Shown here: one piece after another, positions 10,749 through 20,382 of the stretch
Layout: each line of letters opens with the position of its first letter
Position numbering within the stretch: position 1 is the first letter of the stretch
NCBI GenBank assembly: GCA_036365455.1
Contig: JAWQUS010000002.1
Coordinates: 4,154,001-4,218,000, forward strand
Direction: 5' to 3'
Length of the DNA: 64,000 nt
Source of the DNA: Macrosoma leucophasiata
Taxonomy: Eukaryota > Arthropoda > Insecta > Lepidoptera > Hedylidae
The notes under the pieces: generated by a model
Databases searched by the model: none
What the model saw: only the letters and a program-made list of their open reading frames with translations
What the model was told of the DNA's origin: nothing
Program-made: the position numbers and the translations under genes

Positions 10749-11447
10749 TTTTTTTTTTTTTATGTCATTAAGTTGACAGACAAGCAGACGGGCCACCTGA
10801 TGGTAAGTGGTCACCGTCGCCTATGGACATTTGCAACACCAGGGGAGTTGCCAACGCGCTGCCAGCCCTGAAGGACTCTTTTGACAGTATTTTTGAAGAA
10901 CCCCATTTTGTAGCACCGAGGGAACACCTCAGAGGGAAGTTCGATCCACAATTTACACGTTCTGGGCAGAAACGAACGAGAAAACCGCACCGTTGAGCAC
11001 TGCCAGGTGTCCAGAAGGTGAGGGTGAAACTTCTCTCTTCGGCGGGTAGTACGGTGTAGAAAAAGAGACGGTGGTACCATGTCGAACAGTTCGACAGAGC
11101 ACTCACCATTGTAGAGACGGTATAACACGCACAGACTACCAATATCTCTGCGCAGGCTCACATGTTCGAGCCTGTCTGTAAGTCCCGGATCGTTAACAAT
11201 ACGAACGGCGCGTTTTTGTAGGGAGTCAAGTGGACCAAGCTGGTACTTGGGGGCTCCCGCCCACAAATGAGAGCAGTATTCCAGATGGGGCCGCACTTGG
11301 GCCTTATAAAGCTGTAGTAGCTGCCCCGATGTGAAATACTGCCTTGCTTTGTTAAGCACCCCCAACTTTTTGGATGCCAACTTGGTCTTACACTCAATGT
11401 GACTCCCAAATTGCACTTCGTTCGATATGTCAACGTAACTGTTCACT
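10749..11447 (-). mobile_element. CR1-like (CR1/Jockey-type) LINE, 5'-truncated
   Basis: The 3'-terminal ~700 bp of a non-LTR retrotransposon on the minus strand. A pol C-terminus (10811-11446) is followed by a short 3' tract ending TTAATGACATAAAAAAA (T run on + at 10749-10761). The 5' truncation is near 11447. The last ~28 bases resemble the 3' end of family A, suggesting this LINE type mobilises that SINE. Confidence 0.85.
10811..11446 (-). pseudogene. C-terminal part of CR1-like LINE polymerase ORF
   Basis: An open frame of 211 residues without a frameshift. It reads KLGVLNKARQYFTSGQLLQL, QVRPHLEYCSHLWAGAPKYQ, SLQKRAVRIVNDP, RRDIGSLCVLYRLYNGECS and FSRSFLPRTCKLWIELPSE, the conserved region downstream of the reverse-transcriptase core in CR1/Jockey-like elements of Lepidoptera. 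The catalytic YADD region is not included because of 5' truncation, so no function is retained. The ATG reported at the N-terminus is only an internal Met. The two other open frames over this interval are out-of-frame shadows. Integrity over 211 codons suggests a fairly recent insertion. Confidence 0.85.
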
Positions 11448-11566
11448 GTTATAGATTTAAATAGAATTTTATTGTTTTACTACTTTTTATCTGTTTTATA
11501 CACAAGCGAAAAAACCTTTTTTTAAACATAACAATTTCCATAGGTATAGGTTCATTGAGGGACACT

Positions 11567-11675
11567 TTTTTATGTTATGAAAGTGGCAATCAAGCATGCA
11601 GTTCACATTGATGTTCAGTTATGACTGCAGTCTATAGACACCCACACAAAGACCAGAGGTCAAAATACAGAACAC
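11567..11675 (-). mobile_element. Family A 3'-end fragment
   Basis: TTATGTTATGAAAGTGGCAA to GACCAGAGGTCAAAATACAG, about 110 bp from the poly-A end. Confidence 0.75.
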
Positions 11676-11927
11676 TACCTCACTATAAATACTGGCAAAA
11701 AATCACGTACGGGAGCCACCGTAAAATGTATTTGTTTATTCTGTTTTTAGTATTTATTGTAATAGTGGTAACAGAGTTAGGTGAAAATTTCAACTGTCTT
11801 GCTATTACGGTTCATGAGATACAGTTTGATGACAGACAGAGCGCTGGAGGAATGGTGGACGGGTGGATTGGATCCCGTTCTTACCCTTTAGGTATGGAAC
11901 TCTAAAAATAATGGTTTACCATCAAAG

Positions 11928-11956
11928 TCTATTCTATTCTATTCTATTCTATTCTA
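11928..11956 (+). repeat. (TTCTA)n microsatellite
   Basis: About five tandem ATTCT units. Confidence 0.9.
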
Positions 11957-12984
11957 AATCTAAAATCCCTTTGAAGTAACGCGAGTGTTATATTGTGTAA
12001 TATTTATGAAATGTACATAAATTTTGACATCCATGAAAAACTATTCACAAAAATTTATAACCTCATCAAATGAAGTACCTACATGATACCTCCTTTCTTA
12101 GTATGATCAAACCAGTAAAAAATGTATACCCAACAGATGCCGCAGACCAGCCACGTTTGAACTTCGAACCGATAAACTTTTTAAATTGTTACGGAATATT
12201 TGTAAGACATTGGTAGATTTGCAATATGCAATAGGTGACGCCGACGTTCCAACTATGTATTTATCGACACTCGTGTTCCGGTCCGATGATATACGCATCT
12301 ATCCGCACTATCGCAGATAGATTTCGTATTGCGGTAGTGCGTACGCTCTTGAGCTCCGAATCTAGTAAAAAAATCATCAGTAAAAAAATTGAAATTATAG
12401 GTTACACGGAAAACAAGCATTCGCACCCAATGCTTGTGTTCAAAATGTTTGAAAATTCGAATCCGAAAATTCATTTCTAGAAATATCCATTCGTTATAAA
12501 AGAATACTCATACGAAAAAAGTGAAATCAATCTTTTAATTTTTTATGTCAGCCAGCATTCAAAAATCACGAAGAATGTCCGCGCCAGGCTTCATAAAAAA
12601 TGGCGCCAACCTCCATCGTGTCAAAGAATTTATAATCTAATTTTAATTTCATCGCTAGCGTATAAAAAAGCAATTCTAGACATATTTCAACCCAACCCTC
12701 GGTTTGTTTTAAATCCAATAAAAAGCCTCTCGAAACTTTTAGGGGGTAACGATAATCATAATTTAAGAAAAAGTAAGCATACCGACCCAAATTAATTAAG
12801 CCTATTCAATTCTTTTCCTCGGACTTTTTATTAATTAAGGAAGGGCATTGACAAATCGCTACCGTCTAAGATCGATGGGCCGATAAATGGGGCCACCATC
12901 CGTTCGGATTTACTTGGACAAGTTGAAGAATAGTGTGAAAAGTAACCAGATGTAGTTGCAGTACACTTTTCACTAGTGGTTTTT

Positions 12985-13150
12985 CACTGATGGTGGAGCT
13001 GTGAGAAACCAGAGCTTGGAGACGCACCACCGGTTGCTAAATCTAGTTTTCGCCAAATTTTAGTCCTCAGCGCTATCGTGTTATGCTCAGGTGGTGGCCC
13101 TAAAATTTTTGATACAGAGGATTTACTGGATTTTTCAGTGTAAGGATTCG
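12985..13150 (+). mobile_element. Very diverged family A relative
   Basis: CACTGATGGTGGAGCTG, then CAGCGCTATCGTGTTATGCT and CAGGTGGTGGCCCTAAAA keep the order of family A, with many changes between. Confidence 0.4.
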
Positions 13151-13162
13151 AGGGTACAGGCT

Positions 13163-13397
13163 TCACCGCATTACCTAATATACTTGCCGCTAAATGGTAG
13201 TGTTCAGCACTACCGTGTTCAGGTCAGGTGGTAATGTATGGTCCTGTAATTTTCGGCTCAGAGTCATTTTAGGCCTCAGGAGTGGCAACGCATCTGCATT
13301 TTGACCTCTAACCTTTGTGTGGGTGTCTATAGGCTGCAGTAATCACTTAACATCCATATGACCTGGATATTTGCAACCTTCGTAAAATAAAAAAATA
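13163..13397 (+). mobile_element. Family A, 5'-truncated
   Basis: Starts CACCGCATTACCTAATATAC and runs to AAAATAAAAAAATAAG. Directly follows the diverged relative at 12985. Confidence 0.8.
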
Positions 13398-13686
13398 AGA
13401 GCTTAAGAATCGAAATATGATTGAATAAAAAAAATATGATAAGCATTTAAAATTTAACTAATCATGGAGTTTACAAATTAACAGTTAGAAACGTTATTCC
13501 TCAAAGAAATTTCTGCAACTGAATCCAATAACAATAAAGTACACACACATTACAGTAATAATGTTTCATTTTCCAACACTTAGCTATAAATTTTCCTTAG
13601 TGCAAGTCGTATATGTATTTGTGCAGATGGTTCATTTTTCTATGTTATGTATTTCAAAGTCTTTTTAAATTTCAACTATATTATCT

Positions 13687-13983
13687 ACTGGTGATAGAGC
13701 TCCAGTGACGGAGCTCGCGGGCGTAGGCACCACCGCATTACCTAATATACTTGCCGCTAAATGGTAGTGTTCAACACTATCGTGTTCCGGTCAGGTGGTA
13801 ATGTACGGCCCTGTAATTTCCGGCACAGAGGCATAAGACCTTAGGCCTCAGGAGTGCTAACGCATCTGCATTTTGACCTTGGTCTTTGTGTGGGTGTCTA
13901 TAGGCTGCAGTCATCACTTAACATCAATGTGAACTGCATGCTTGTTTACCACTTCCATAACATAAAAAAAAAAAAAAAAAAAA
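13687..13983 (+). mobile_element. Family A, full length
   Basis: Starts ACTGGTGATAGAGCTCCAGT and ends in a ~20 bp A run after TTCCATAACAT. One of the best preserved copies. Confidence 0.9.
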
Positions 13984-14099
13984 TTCAGTAGATATAGATC
14001 TATACTAACATCTTTACAAAAGCGTAACAATACGTTCAATTCAATAATTTCTTTGCGTTTCGCAATGGTAGTCTTCAAAAATGGTAGTCTTCATATTTT

Positions 14100-14232
14100 C
14101 TTACCTTTTAAACATTCCCTGGACAACAACAACTCATTCAAAACCAAAATTAGCCAAATCGCTCCAGCCGTTCTAGAGTTTTAGCGAGGCTAACGAACAG
14201 CAATTGATTTTTATAGGTATATATAGATTTAA
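14100..14232 (+). repeat. 3' end of a widespread lepidopteran repeat
   Basis: AAAATTAGCCAAATCGCTCC, AGCCGTTCTAGAGTTTTAGC and GCTAACGAACAGCAATTGAT resemble a repeat end I know from lepidopteran DNA. The class is not certain. Confidence 0.45.
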
Positions 14233-14319
14233 TTATTATTTCAACTATCATTAGTTACTGAACGTTACTACCTCTCCGATTGATTTTGTGAGTGTTATTT
14301 CTATTTAATTTCATAACAT

Positions 14320-14573
14320 TATCTTTTTTTTTTTTTTTTTTTTTATGTAATGGAAGTGGTAAACAAGCATGCAGTTCACATTGATGTTAAGTGATGACTG
14401 CAGCCTATAGACACCCACACAAAGACCAAGGTCAAAATGCAGATGCGTTACCACTCCTGAGGCCTAAGGTCTTATGCCTCTGTGCCGGAAATTACAGGGC
14501 CGTACATTACCACCTGACCGGAACACGATAGTGTTGAACACTACCATTTAGCGGCAAGTATATTAGGTAATCT
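14320..14573 (-). mobile_element. Family A, 5'-truncated
   Basis: A 22 bp T run at 14322-14343, then TATGTAATGGAAGTGGTAAA. It stops at AGTATATTAGGTAAT, lacking the first ~50 bp. AACATTATC before and AACATTCTT after are a possible imperfect duplication. Confidence 0.85.
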
Positions 14574-15527
14574 TTTTTAACATTCTTGTATCAAACCTTT
14601 TTTCCATGTTCTTCAAAATTCATTGTCGCCCTAACAGTACAAGAATTTTCGAATATCCTCCGTTCCAGATGCAACTGATATTACTTACAAGATACTATCA
14701 TTTTGGACCGATGACGAATGTACCAAGATAGTACGACATTTTGACAAATCGAAGTCCTGCCTGCTACTCGATTCTTATCACTGTTTTTATAAATTCGGTG
14801 ACCGTTATCTAATCCTTAGTTACAACCGATGTGCATTTCGATGTATCGATTTTGATCGATGCTAGTCCATTGTTGACAGATGGGATCTGACTTGATTTCC
14901 ATATTCTATATTTTTAAAACATATCGGGAGATGTTATCGAATTTCATCGCTTGGAACCAGTTTGGTCTGGATTACTCTGGATGAAGTATTTTTGTTTTGA
15001 AATGGAAGCAAATAACTAAAAGATGTAACTAAAAAGTAGATTGTACATTTTAGTATTCAATTGATCTTTATAACTTCGCAACTATTTATTCAATTTTAGT
15101 ATTCAAACTACGTTGCTATATGCTTTTAATCGATGGATAATAATGTGAAGACTTGTAACGAAGCAAGAAAAAAGTAAAATGGATCAACGTTAATAGAGAC
15201 ACACCGTGGGCAGGGCATAAAAAATATCTACTAAGTTGTCACGTCACAAGCAAATACGATTTGGTATGAGCCCTTATTCAGTCATTTCATAACTTGCAAC
15301 ATTTGAATGGTGATAATAATATCTCAACACGAATATATATAGACTAGTGGTTCCAAGAAAGATATTTAGGTACTACGTTTTCCTGTACATTTGAAATTGT
15401 ATAAAAATACCCTAATGTACTTGTAAAGCCTCGTATTCATGGTAAACATTTGTTTTTATATTATTTCGCATTAACACATGCTTGTGAAATATATTTTATT
15501 TTTAAAGAAAAATGGAAAGAAAAATTT

Positions 15528-15603
15528 GACTTCAGGCGAGGCTCGAACTCGCGACCAACTGGGAATCTAGTCCAGCCGCTCTTCCAATTGAGCTACTGAA
15601 GCC
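15528..15603 (-). pseudogene. tRNA-like unit, left arm of family T copy 1
   Basis: A 76 nt unit with box A TAGCTCAATTGG and box B AGTTCGAGCC. Acceptor, D and T stems can form. The anticodon stem GCTGG/CCAGT leaves a 9 nt loop, so no amino acid is assigned. A run of five T follows its 3' end, as a Pol III terminator would. Confidence 0.65.
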
Positions 15604-15723
15604 CTGCCCGATTTGTCAAATCTTTCCTTCACATCTATTGCATTGCTTTATGGTAGCAGTAGCGCCATCTATTACCAACTATGCTAGTTAGGCAACTCGG
15701 ACATATGTTGACAAATCGGGCAG

Positions 15724-15799
15724 GGCTTCAGTAGCTCAATTGGAAGAGCGGCTGGACTAGATTCCCAGTAGGTCGCGAGTTCGAGCCTCGCCTGAAGTC
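15724..15799 (+). pseudogene. tRNA-like unit, right arm of family T copy 1
   Basis: The mirror image of 15528-15603, head-to-head with it across a 120 bp centre. It contains U8, A14, GG at 18-19, a 5 bp T stem GCGAG/CTCGC with loop TTCGAGC, and CAAATTTTTC downstream. The oversized anticodon loop argues against a working tRNA gene. Confidence 0.65.
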
Positions 15800-16719
15800 A
15801 AATTTTTCTTTCCATTTTTCTTTAAAAATAAAATATGGTAAACATTTGTTTAGTAACATGGTTGCATAAACATGTTGCCAAGTTGCTGTCAACATATTGT
15901 AAGCAACACTAGTTTTGCGCAGTTGATCTTGCCATGTTGCAGAGTTCACAATAACAACTATGCAACCATGATGCTAAATAAATGTTTACCGTGAATAAGT
16001 GTCTTAATATTCTATTGTACTATAGATCTGAGCCCGGTCGTAGATAGCCAGCTGTCAGTCAATTAATTAACCAATCAATTATCACCACAATGCATCTTAC
16101 CCCGTATTGTCGGATATGTGTTATTATCATTGTCCGCTTCCAGTTAAAATATTTACATTCATTAATATCTCTTTCACTCCCTATCGTAAAAAACAACGTG
16201 TTCTCTCTTTCCGCTAACAAAACATAGGCTGTAATAAATTGTAATCAACATCTCGACACTAAGCAGGAATTAAACGCACACTAACATAAAATATTTCACG
16301 TAGCTATATCGTTTTTGTCTGTACAACAAACGCCCCGTATCAAGATTAAAATCTATTGGGTACAGCAAGCCAAATCGTACTACCGTTGAACGTTTGAAAT
16401 AGTGTGTTATACTGTACGTACTTTCTTTGCCGTCTGTACATTTTCTCCCCTACAAGATTGCATTTGTTTTTTGCAGCCATTTTGAAATTTTACGCACGAC
16501 TGGATGGTCAGTTTTTCGTGACATCGGATTATTTTTGTGGGTGCTGTTCGATATTATAAAAAAATAATTCTAAGCTTTGGGAACTTTTCGTACCTGGTAC
16601 AAAATTATTTGGTTACGGTTCTGTTTTATCATACTAAAAAATATCTGCCTGTTTAATTTGATTTTAGTAGGTAAATGTATAAGTGCCATAAACTACTAAT
16701 TAAATGTGATTCAGGTAGT

Positions 16720-17049
16720 GTATTGCTATAACTGCCTCGGTAGCCTAGTGGTAACAGGCCACTACTACTACGCTGAGGTCCTGGGTTCGATTCCCGGGTA
16801 GGGGGTCATCAGAGATAATGGTGAAAAAGCCTTTATCTCTGGTTCTATTGGGATTTTTCCATTTCTGGAAATTTCCCAGTACCTCAAAGTTTGGTAATGT
16901 GCCCGGAGATGTCAACAGGCTCGCCACCTGTTACATGGGCCAAAACGTAACCGGCGAATCGTGGGTGTTTGCATGTATGCTTGAATGCATGCATTTACCT
17001 CTGCCTACCCCTTCGGGGATTACAGGCGTGAAGTTACGTATTGCTATAA
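16720..17049 (+). mobile_element. Family B tRNA-derived SINE, complete, 12 bp duplication
   Basis: GTATTGCTATAA lies at 16720-16731 and 17038-17049, so the element is 16732-17037 (306 bp). The tRNA-like head has box A TAGCCTAGTGG and a perfect box B GGTTCGATTCC. A unique body follows (ATTTCCCAGTACCTC, GCCACCTGTTACATGGGCC). The 3' end CTCTGCCTACCCCTTCGGGG..GGCGTGAAGTTAC resembles that of LINE-X. Confidence 0.92.
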
Positions 17050-17117
17050 GTACGTACTTTCGATGCCGTACATTTCTCCTCCACAAGATTGCTTTTGTTT
17101 TTGCAGCATTTTATGCA

Positions 17118-17387
17118 TTTTTTTTTTGTAACAAAGGTAGCAACAAGTATGCAGTTCACTTGGATATTAAATGATGACTGCAGCCTATAGACACCCACAC
17201 AAAGACCAAGGTCAAAATGCAGATGCGTTACCACTCCTGAGGCCTAAGATGTTATGCCTCTGTACCGGAAATAACAAGGCCGTACATTACCACCTGACCG
17301 GAACACGATAGTGCTGAACACTACCATTTAGCGGCAAGTATATTAGGTAATGCGGTGGTGCCTATGCCACTGGAGCTCTACCACCAA
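17118..17387 (-). mobile_element. Family A with internal deletion
   Basis: Runs from the T run to CTCTACCACCAA, but CGCCCGCGAGCTCCGT is missing between GCCTATGC and CACTGGAGC. Confidence 0.85.
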
Positions 17388-17394
17388 TAAAATT

Positions 17395-17510
17395 ATGGGG
17401 CCATAGATTACCGTCTAACCGGCACACGATAGTGTTGTACACTACCATTTCGCAGCATATTGATTAGGTAATGCGGTGGTACCTACGCCCTCGACTCCCT
17501 ACACTGGAAC
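17395..17510 (-). mobile_element. Family A, old 5'-half fragment
   Basis: GGGGCCATAGATTACCGTCT, AACCGGCACACGATAGTG and CGCAGCATATTGATTAGGTA. It abuts the younger copy at 17118. Confidence 0.7.
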
Positions 17511-17538
17511 TAGAAAAAACCTCTAGAAAAAAATTAGA

Positions 17539-17777
17539 CCCATAGCACACCACGGACACTCCGCCAAAATTCCATACAAACGCTTAATTCGGTCTCTAAT
17601 ACACAGACATCAATCAATGACGTGTATTAGCACGCGCACCTGTGTGCGTAGCACGGAGATGGTATTCACCAAACGTCTCCCATAAGAGGGGAGGAGGTTG
17701 GGTGAGGCGGGGAAATCGGGCGGGATGTCGAAGTGTCCATTCTATACGTAGTATTATTACATATTCTCTGCCCATAG
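17539..17777 (-). mobile_element. Family C, 225 bp, with 7 bp duplication
   Basis: CCCATAG lies at 17539-17545 and 17771-17777. The 225 bp between start CACACCACGGACACTCC and end ATTACATATTCTCTG. Internal landmarks are AAACGTCTCCCATAAGAGGG and TCGAAGTGTCCATTCTATAC. The ends are 5'-CA...TG-3' without a long inverted repeat. There is no ORF. Confidence 0.85.
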
Positions 17778-18143
17778 TAAGAGTCCTAAGGATGAACAAA
17801 ATAACACCTTAAAATTTAGAAAATGTCTCACACACAAATCGATTTATATACGCAAATATATACTTGAAACAACACAAAACACCTCACAAAAATTACCTCG
17901 TCATGTCTCTGTCTTTCGCCCGACCGAGACAATAATACACCTATCTCATTCTTTGAACATGTAATTAGGGAAGGGGTCATATTACGTTTTGATATAGATG
18001 TTATCATAAAACAGCGCTTTATAATTACGGCAAACACAGCTGTTATGTTTATAATGGGCATCTATCACATTGTTATTGATACAATGTTTGTGTTTACAGG
18101 GAGTAGGATGTTGCTTGGATACCAAGCTATTCATAAAAGGTAC

Positions 18144-18312
18144 GTACGGCCCTGTAATTTCCGGCACAGAGGCGTAACACCTTAGGTTTCAGGAGTGGTA
18201 TCGCATCTGCATTTTGACCTTGGTCTTTGTACTGGTGTCCATAAGCTGCGTTCATCACTTAAAATTAATGTGAACTGCATGCTTGTTTGCCACTTCCATT
18301 ACATTAAAAAAA
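18144..18312 (+). mobile_element. Family A short form
   Basis: Starts at TACGGCCCTGTAATTTCC and ends ACTTCCATTACATTAAAAAA. Several other copies start at this same internal point. Confidence 0.85.
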
Positions 18313-18322
18313 CTCGTTAAGC

Positions 18323-18400
18323 TGAAGTTGGACCGATATCGGTTCACGAACAATTAGAAATCAGTTTGTCATATTTTTCTCGCGAGCTGACATTATCTAG
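18323..18400 (+). repeat. Repeat shared with the THAP-bearing insertion
   Basis: ACCGATATCGGTTCACGAAC and GTCATATTTTTCTCGCGAGC match 62435-62500 (GCCGATATCGGCTAAGAACA, GTCATATTTTTCTCGTGGCC). Confidence 0.6.
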
Positions 18401-18462
18401 TACAGTACGCAGCAAAATATATTGCACATGGACCTTAGGAGAGAGACTGCGGCTGGTTGTAA

Positions 18463-18738
18463 TTTTTTTTTAATTTAATGGAAACGGCCAACAGGCATGC
18501 AGTTCACATTAATGTTAAGTGATGACTGCAGCCTAAAGAGACCAGAGATCAAAATATAGATGCGTTACCACTTAAGGCCTAAGGTGTTATGCCTCTGTGC
18601 CGAAAATTACATTGTCGTACATTACCACCTGACCGGAACACGATAGTGCTGAACACTACCATTTAGCGGCAAGTATATAAGGTAATGCGGTGGTGCATAC
18701 ACCCGCGAGCTCCGTCACTGGAGGTCTACGACCAGTAG
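18463..18738 (-). mobile_element. Family A, near full length
   Basis: T run, then TTAATGGAAACGGCCAACAG, ending GGAGGTCTACGACCAGTA. The CACCCACACAA block is partly lost. Confidence 0.85.
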
Positions 18739-19423
18739 TAAAATTGAATTAATTCAATCCCGTTATTACGCTTGACCTACCAACAGTGCAGTAGTGGTAC
18801 AAGACACAGAACCTCAAATACGTCAAAATATTGAAACCAATAAACTTAGTTACTTGTAAATAATAAGAATTACAAAATATGTATTAGTTAAAATTACTAC
18901 ACATTATATTAAAGTTAAGGCTGTAGAAAAAACATCGTAAATTGAATTCTGTTTCCTATTTCGTATCCGAAAAACGACTCTTTTTGGGTTGTATTTATAA
19001 CCTCAAAATGGAACCATCTACCATATTTTGTCTACATAAAAAAAGAACACTGATCCCTACGTTAACAAAAACAAAAACCATTTTGGGCCAATCACCGGAC
19101 AACACCGAACAAAACGAAAATAACATTTACTATAATAATAGGGCAACCTTTTTTCGACCACAACGGATCAACATCCTAATGTTGCCCTAGCAAAGTAAAA
19201 TTGTAGTGGGGTGAAAGTTTTCCCCTCTGCTGGAGTTGCGTGACGTTTATTGCATAGCAATTAATATGAAAGACACCTCTATCCCTCAAACTCCAACACC
19301 TTGCAACGTGACTGTAATTGCTTCAATATTCTTCCACAAAAAAAAGTTTGAATAGCAGATGTCATTCTTTTTGGAATTTTCGTTTTGAATGACCAACTGA
19401 CATGCAACTCAATTGGACGATAT

Positions 19424-19580
19424 TTTTTTTTTATGTAATGGAAGTGGCAAACAAGCATGCAGTTATGCCATGACCAAGCATGACTGCAGCCTATAGACAC
19501 CCACACAAAGACCAGAGGTCAAAATGCAGATGCGTTACCACTTCTGAGGCCTGAAAATGACTCTGAGCCGAAAATTATGT
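19424..19580 (-). mobile_element. Family A 3' half
   Basis: TTATGTAATGGAAGTGGCAA to ACTCTGAGCCGAAAATTATG, abutting a family D copy. The CATTGATGTTAAGTG block is altered. Confidence 0.8.
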
Positions 19581-19582
19581 AT

Positions 19583-19848
19583 TAATGCGCGTTTCCGTGC
19601 TTCGGAGGGCACGTTAAGCCGTCGGTCCCGGTTGCTATCGATGGATAGCAGTCGTTAAACCTTGTCGGAGGCCTTATGGGCGGTTTGAAAACATCCGACA
19701 GTGGGTTGGCCACTAACCCACCCACCTCCACCAATCCGCGTTGGAGCAGCGTGGAGTAAGCTCCAGGCCTCCCCCCAAAAAAGGGGAGAGACTCGTGCCC
19801 AGCAGTGGGACGTATAATGGGTTGCCATTATTATTTATTATTATGAAA
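19583..19848 (+). mobile_element. Family D LINE-like 3' end
   Basis: GCGCGTTTCCGTGCTTCGGA, GGCCACTAACCCACCCACCT, GAGACTCGTGCCCAGCAGTG and GGTTGCCATTATTATTTATT. The TTA-type tail and moderate length suggest a truncated non-LTR element. No coding part is left. Confidence 0.75.
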
Positions 19849-20175
19849 TAATATACACTTTTGAATGAAAAAACGATAAATTCTACATCTGCAGACCCTA
19901 AAGCTGCCTCCTGGCAATTACAGCAATATGGCGTCAAATTGCTGACAACTGTTTTATCGAAATAGTTTTGAGTTCAGTTGGAAGTAATTAAAATGCTTCG
20001 TTGGAAAATTCTCACTTACATTAAAATTTATGGAATTGTGTCATTGAAATCTCTTTGCTTCTATGTAGGACATTTTTCCTTGTAGTGTTCCCAATGTTGT
20101 AGTTCGAAGGCGTAGGCCATAATATAATATTTTCATCTGCCGCCAGATGGTTCAGAATTATAGTGTTCTATTTAC

Positions 20176-20353
20176 TTAAGGAACGTGTCAATCAAGCATG
20201 CAGCTCACATTGATGTTAATTGATGACTGCAGCAACCTATAGATATTAACACAATCAAAATGCAGGTGCGTTGCCACCCCTGATACCTAAGTGGTTTTGT
20301 ATTTGTCATAGTTATAACTTAACCATACTTCACCATCTAACCGGAATACAATA
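20176..20353 (-). mobile_element. Family A, old copy, 29 bp from the splice acceptor
   Basis: GTCAATCAAGCATGCAGCTC, TGATGACTGCAGC, then a diverged GTCATAGTTATAACTTAACC and ATCTAACCGGAATAC. Its last part contains CTAAC at 20337-20341, 42 bases before the acceptor AG, where a branch point would be expected. Confidence 0.7.
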
Positions 20354-20382
20354 ATACAACATTGTTTTTCACTGTTTTACAG

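Larger units (their letters stand above)
15439..15851 (+). mobile_element. Family T fold-back tRNA-like SINE, copy 1
   Basis: Bounded by ATGGTAAACATTTGTTT at 15439-15455 and 15835-15851, a perfect 17 bp target duplication. The insert has a ~35 bp AT-rich head (TTATTTCGCATTAACACATG). It is followed by a 129 bp arm (15491-15619), an 88 bp spacer and the exact-length inverse arm (15708-15836, overlapping the right duplication by two bases). Each arm carries a tRNA-like unit. The right end is A-rich. The arms differ at one site in the tRNA-like part (CCAACTGGG against CCTACTGGG). Confidence 0.85.
15431..16000. mobile_element. Palindromic MITE interrupted by family T
   Basis: The left end CGTATTCATGGTAAACATTT..CATGGTTGCATA is mirrored by the reverse complement of the right end (15955-15999, AACCATGATGCTAAATAAAT..GTGAATAAG). 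With the family T insertion and one duplication copy removed, the arms face each other as terminal inverted repeats of about 45 bp. Confidence 0.7.
32..20382 (+). other. Intron 1 (about 20.4 kb)
   Basis: The intron runs from GTAAGT at 32 to a pyrimidine-rich acceptor ending ACTGTTTTACAG at 20382. It is packed with the transposable elements listed separately. Stretches where I see no gene and no recognised repeat are 32-3087, 4801-5435, 5667-5937, 6541-6824, 7223-7614, 9361-9904, 10396-10748, 11676-12984, 13984-14319, 14576-15430, 16001-16719, 18739-19423 and 19846-20175. They are AT-rich, and the short open frames in them have no recognisable protein signature. Confidence 0.55.

Noticed and set aside
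11621..11905. 94-codon ORF with a hydrophobic run (YLFILFLVFIVIVV)
   Set aside because: Its N-terminal third is antisense family A repeat, and the rest has no further support.
15724..15799. Functional tRNA gene
   Set aside because: The anticodon stem leaves a 9 base loop, no sensible anticodon with a purine at 37, and identical units sit in mobile inverted repeats. Called tRNA-like instead.
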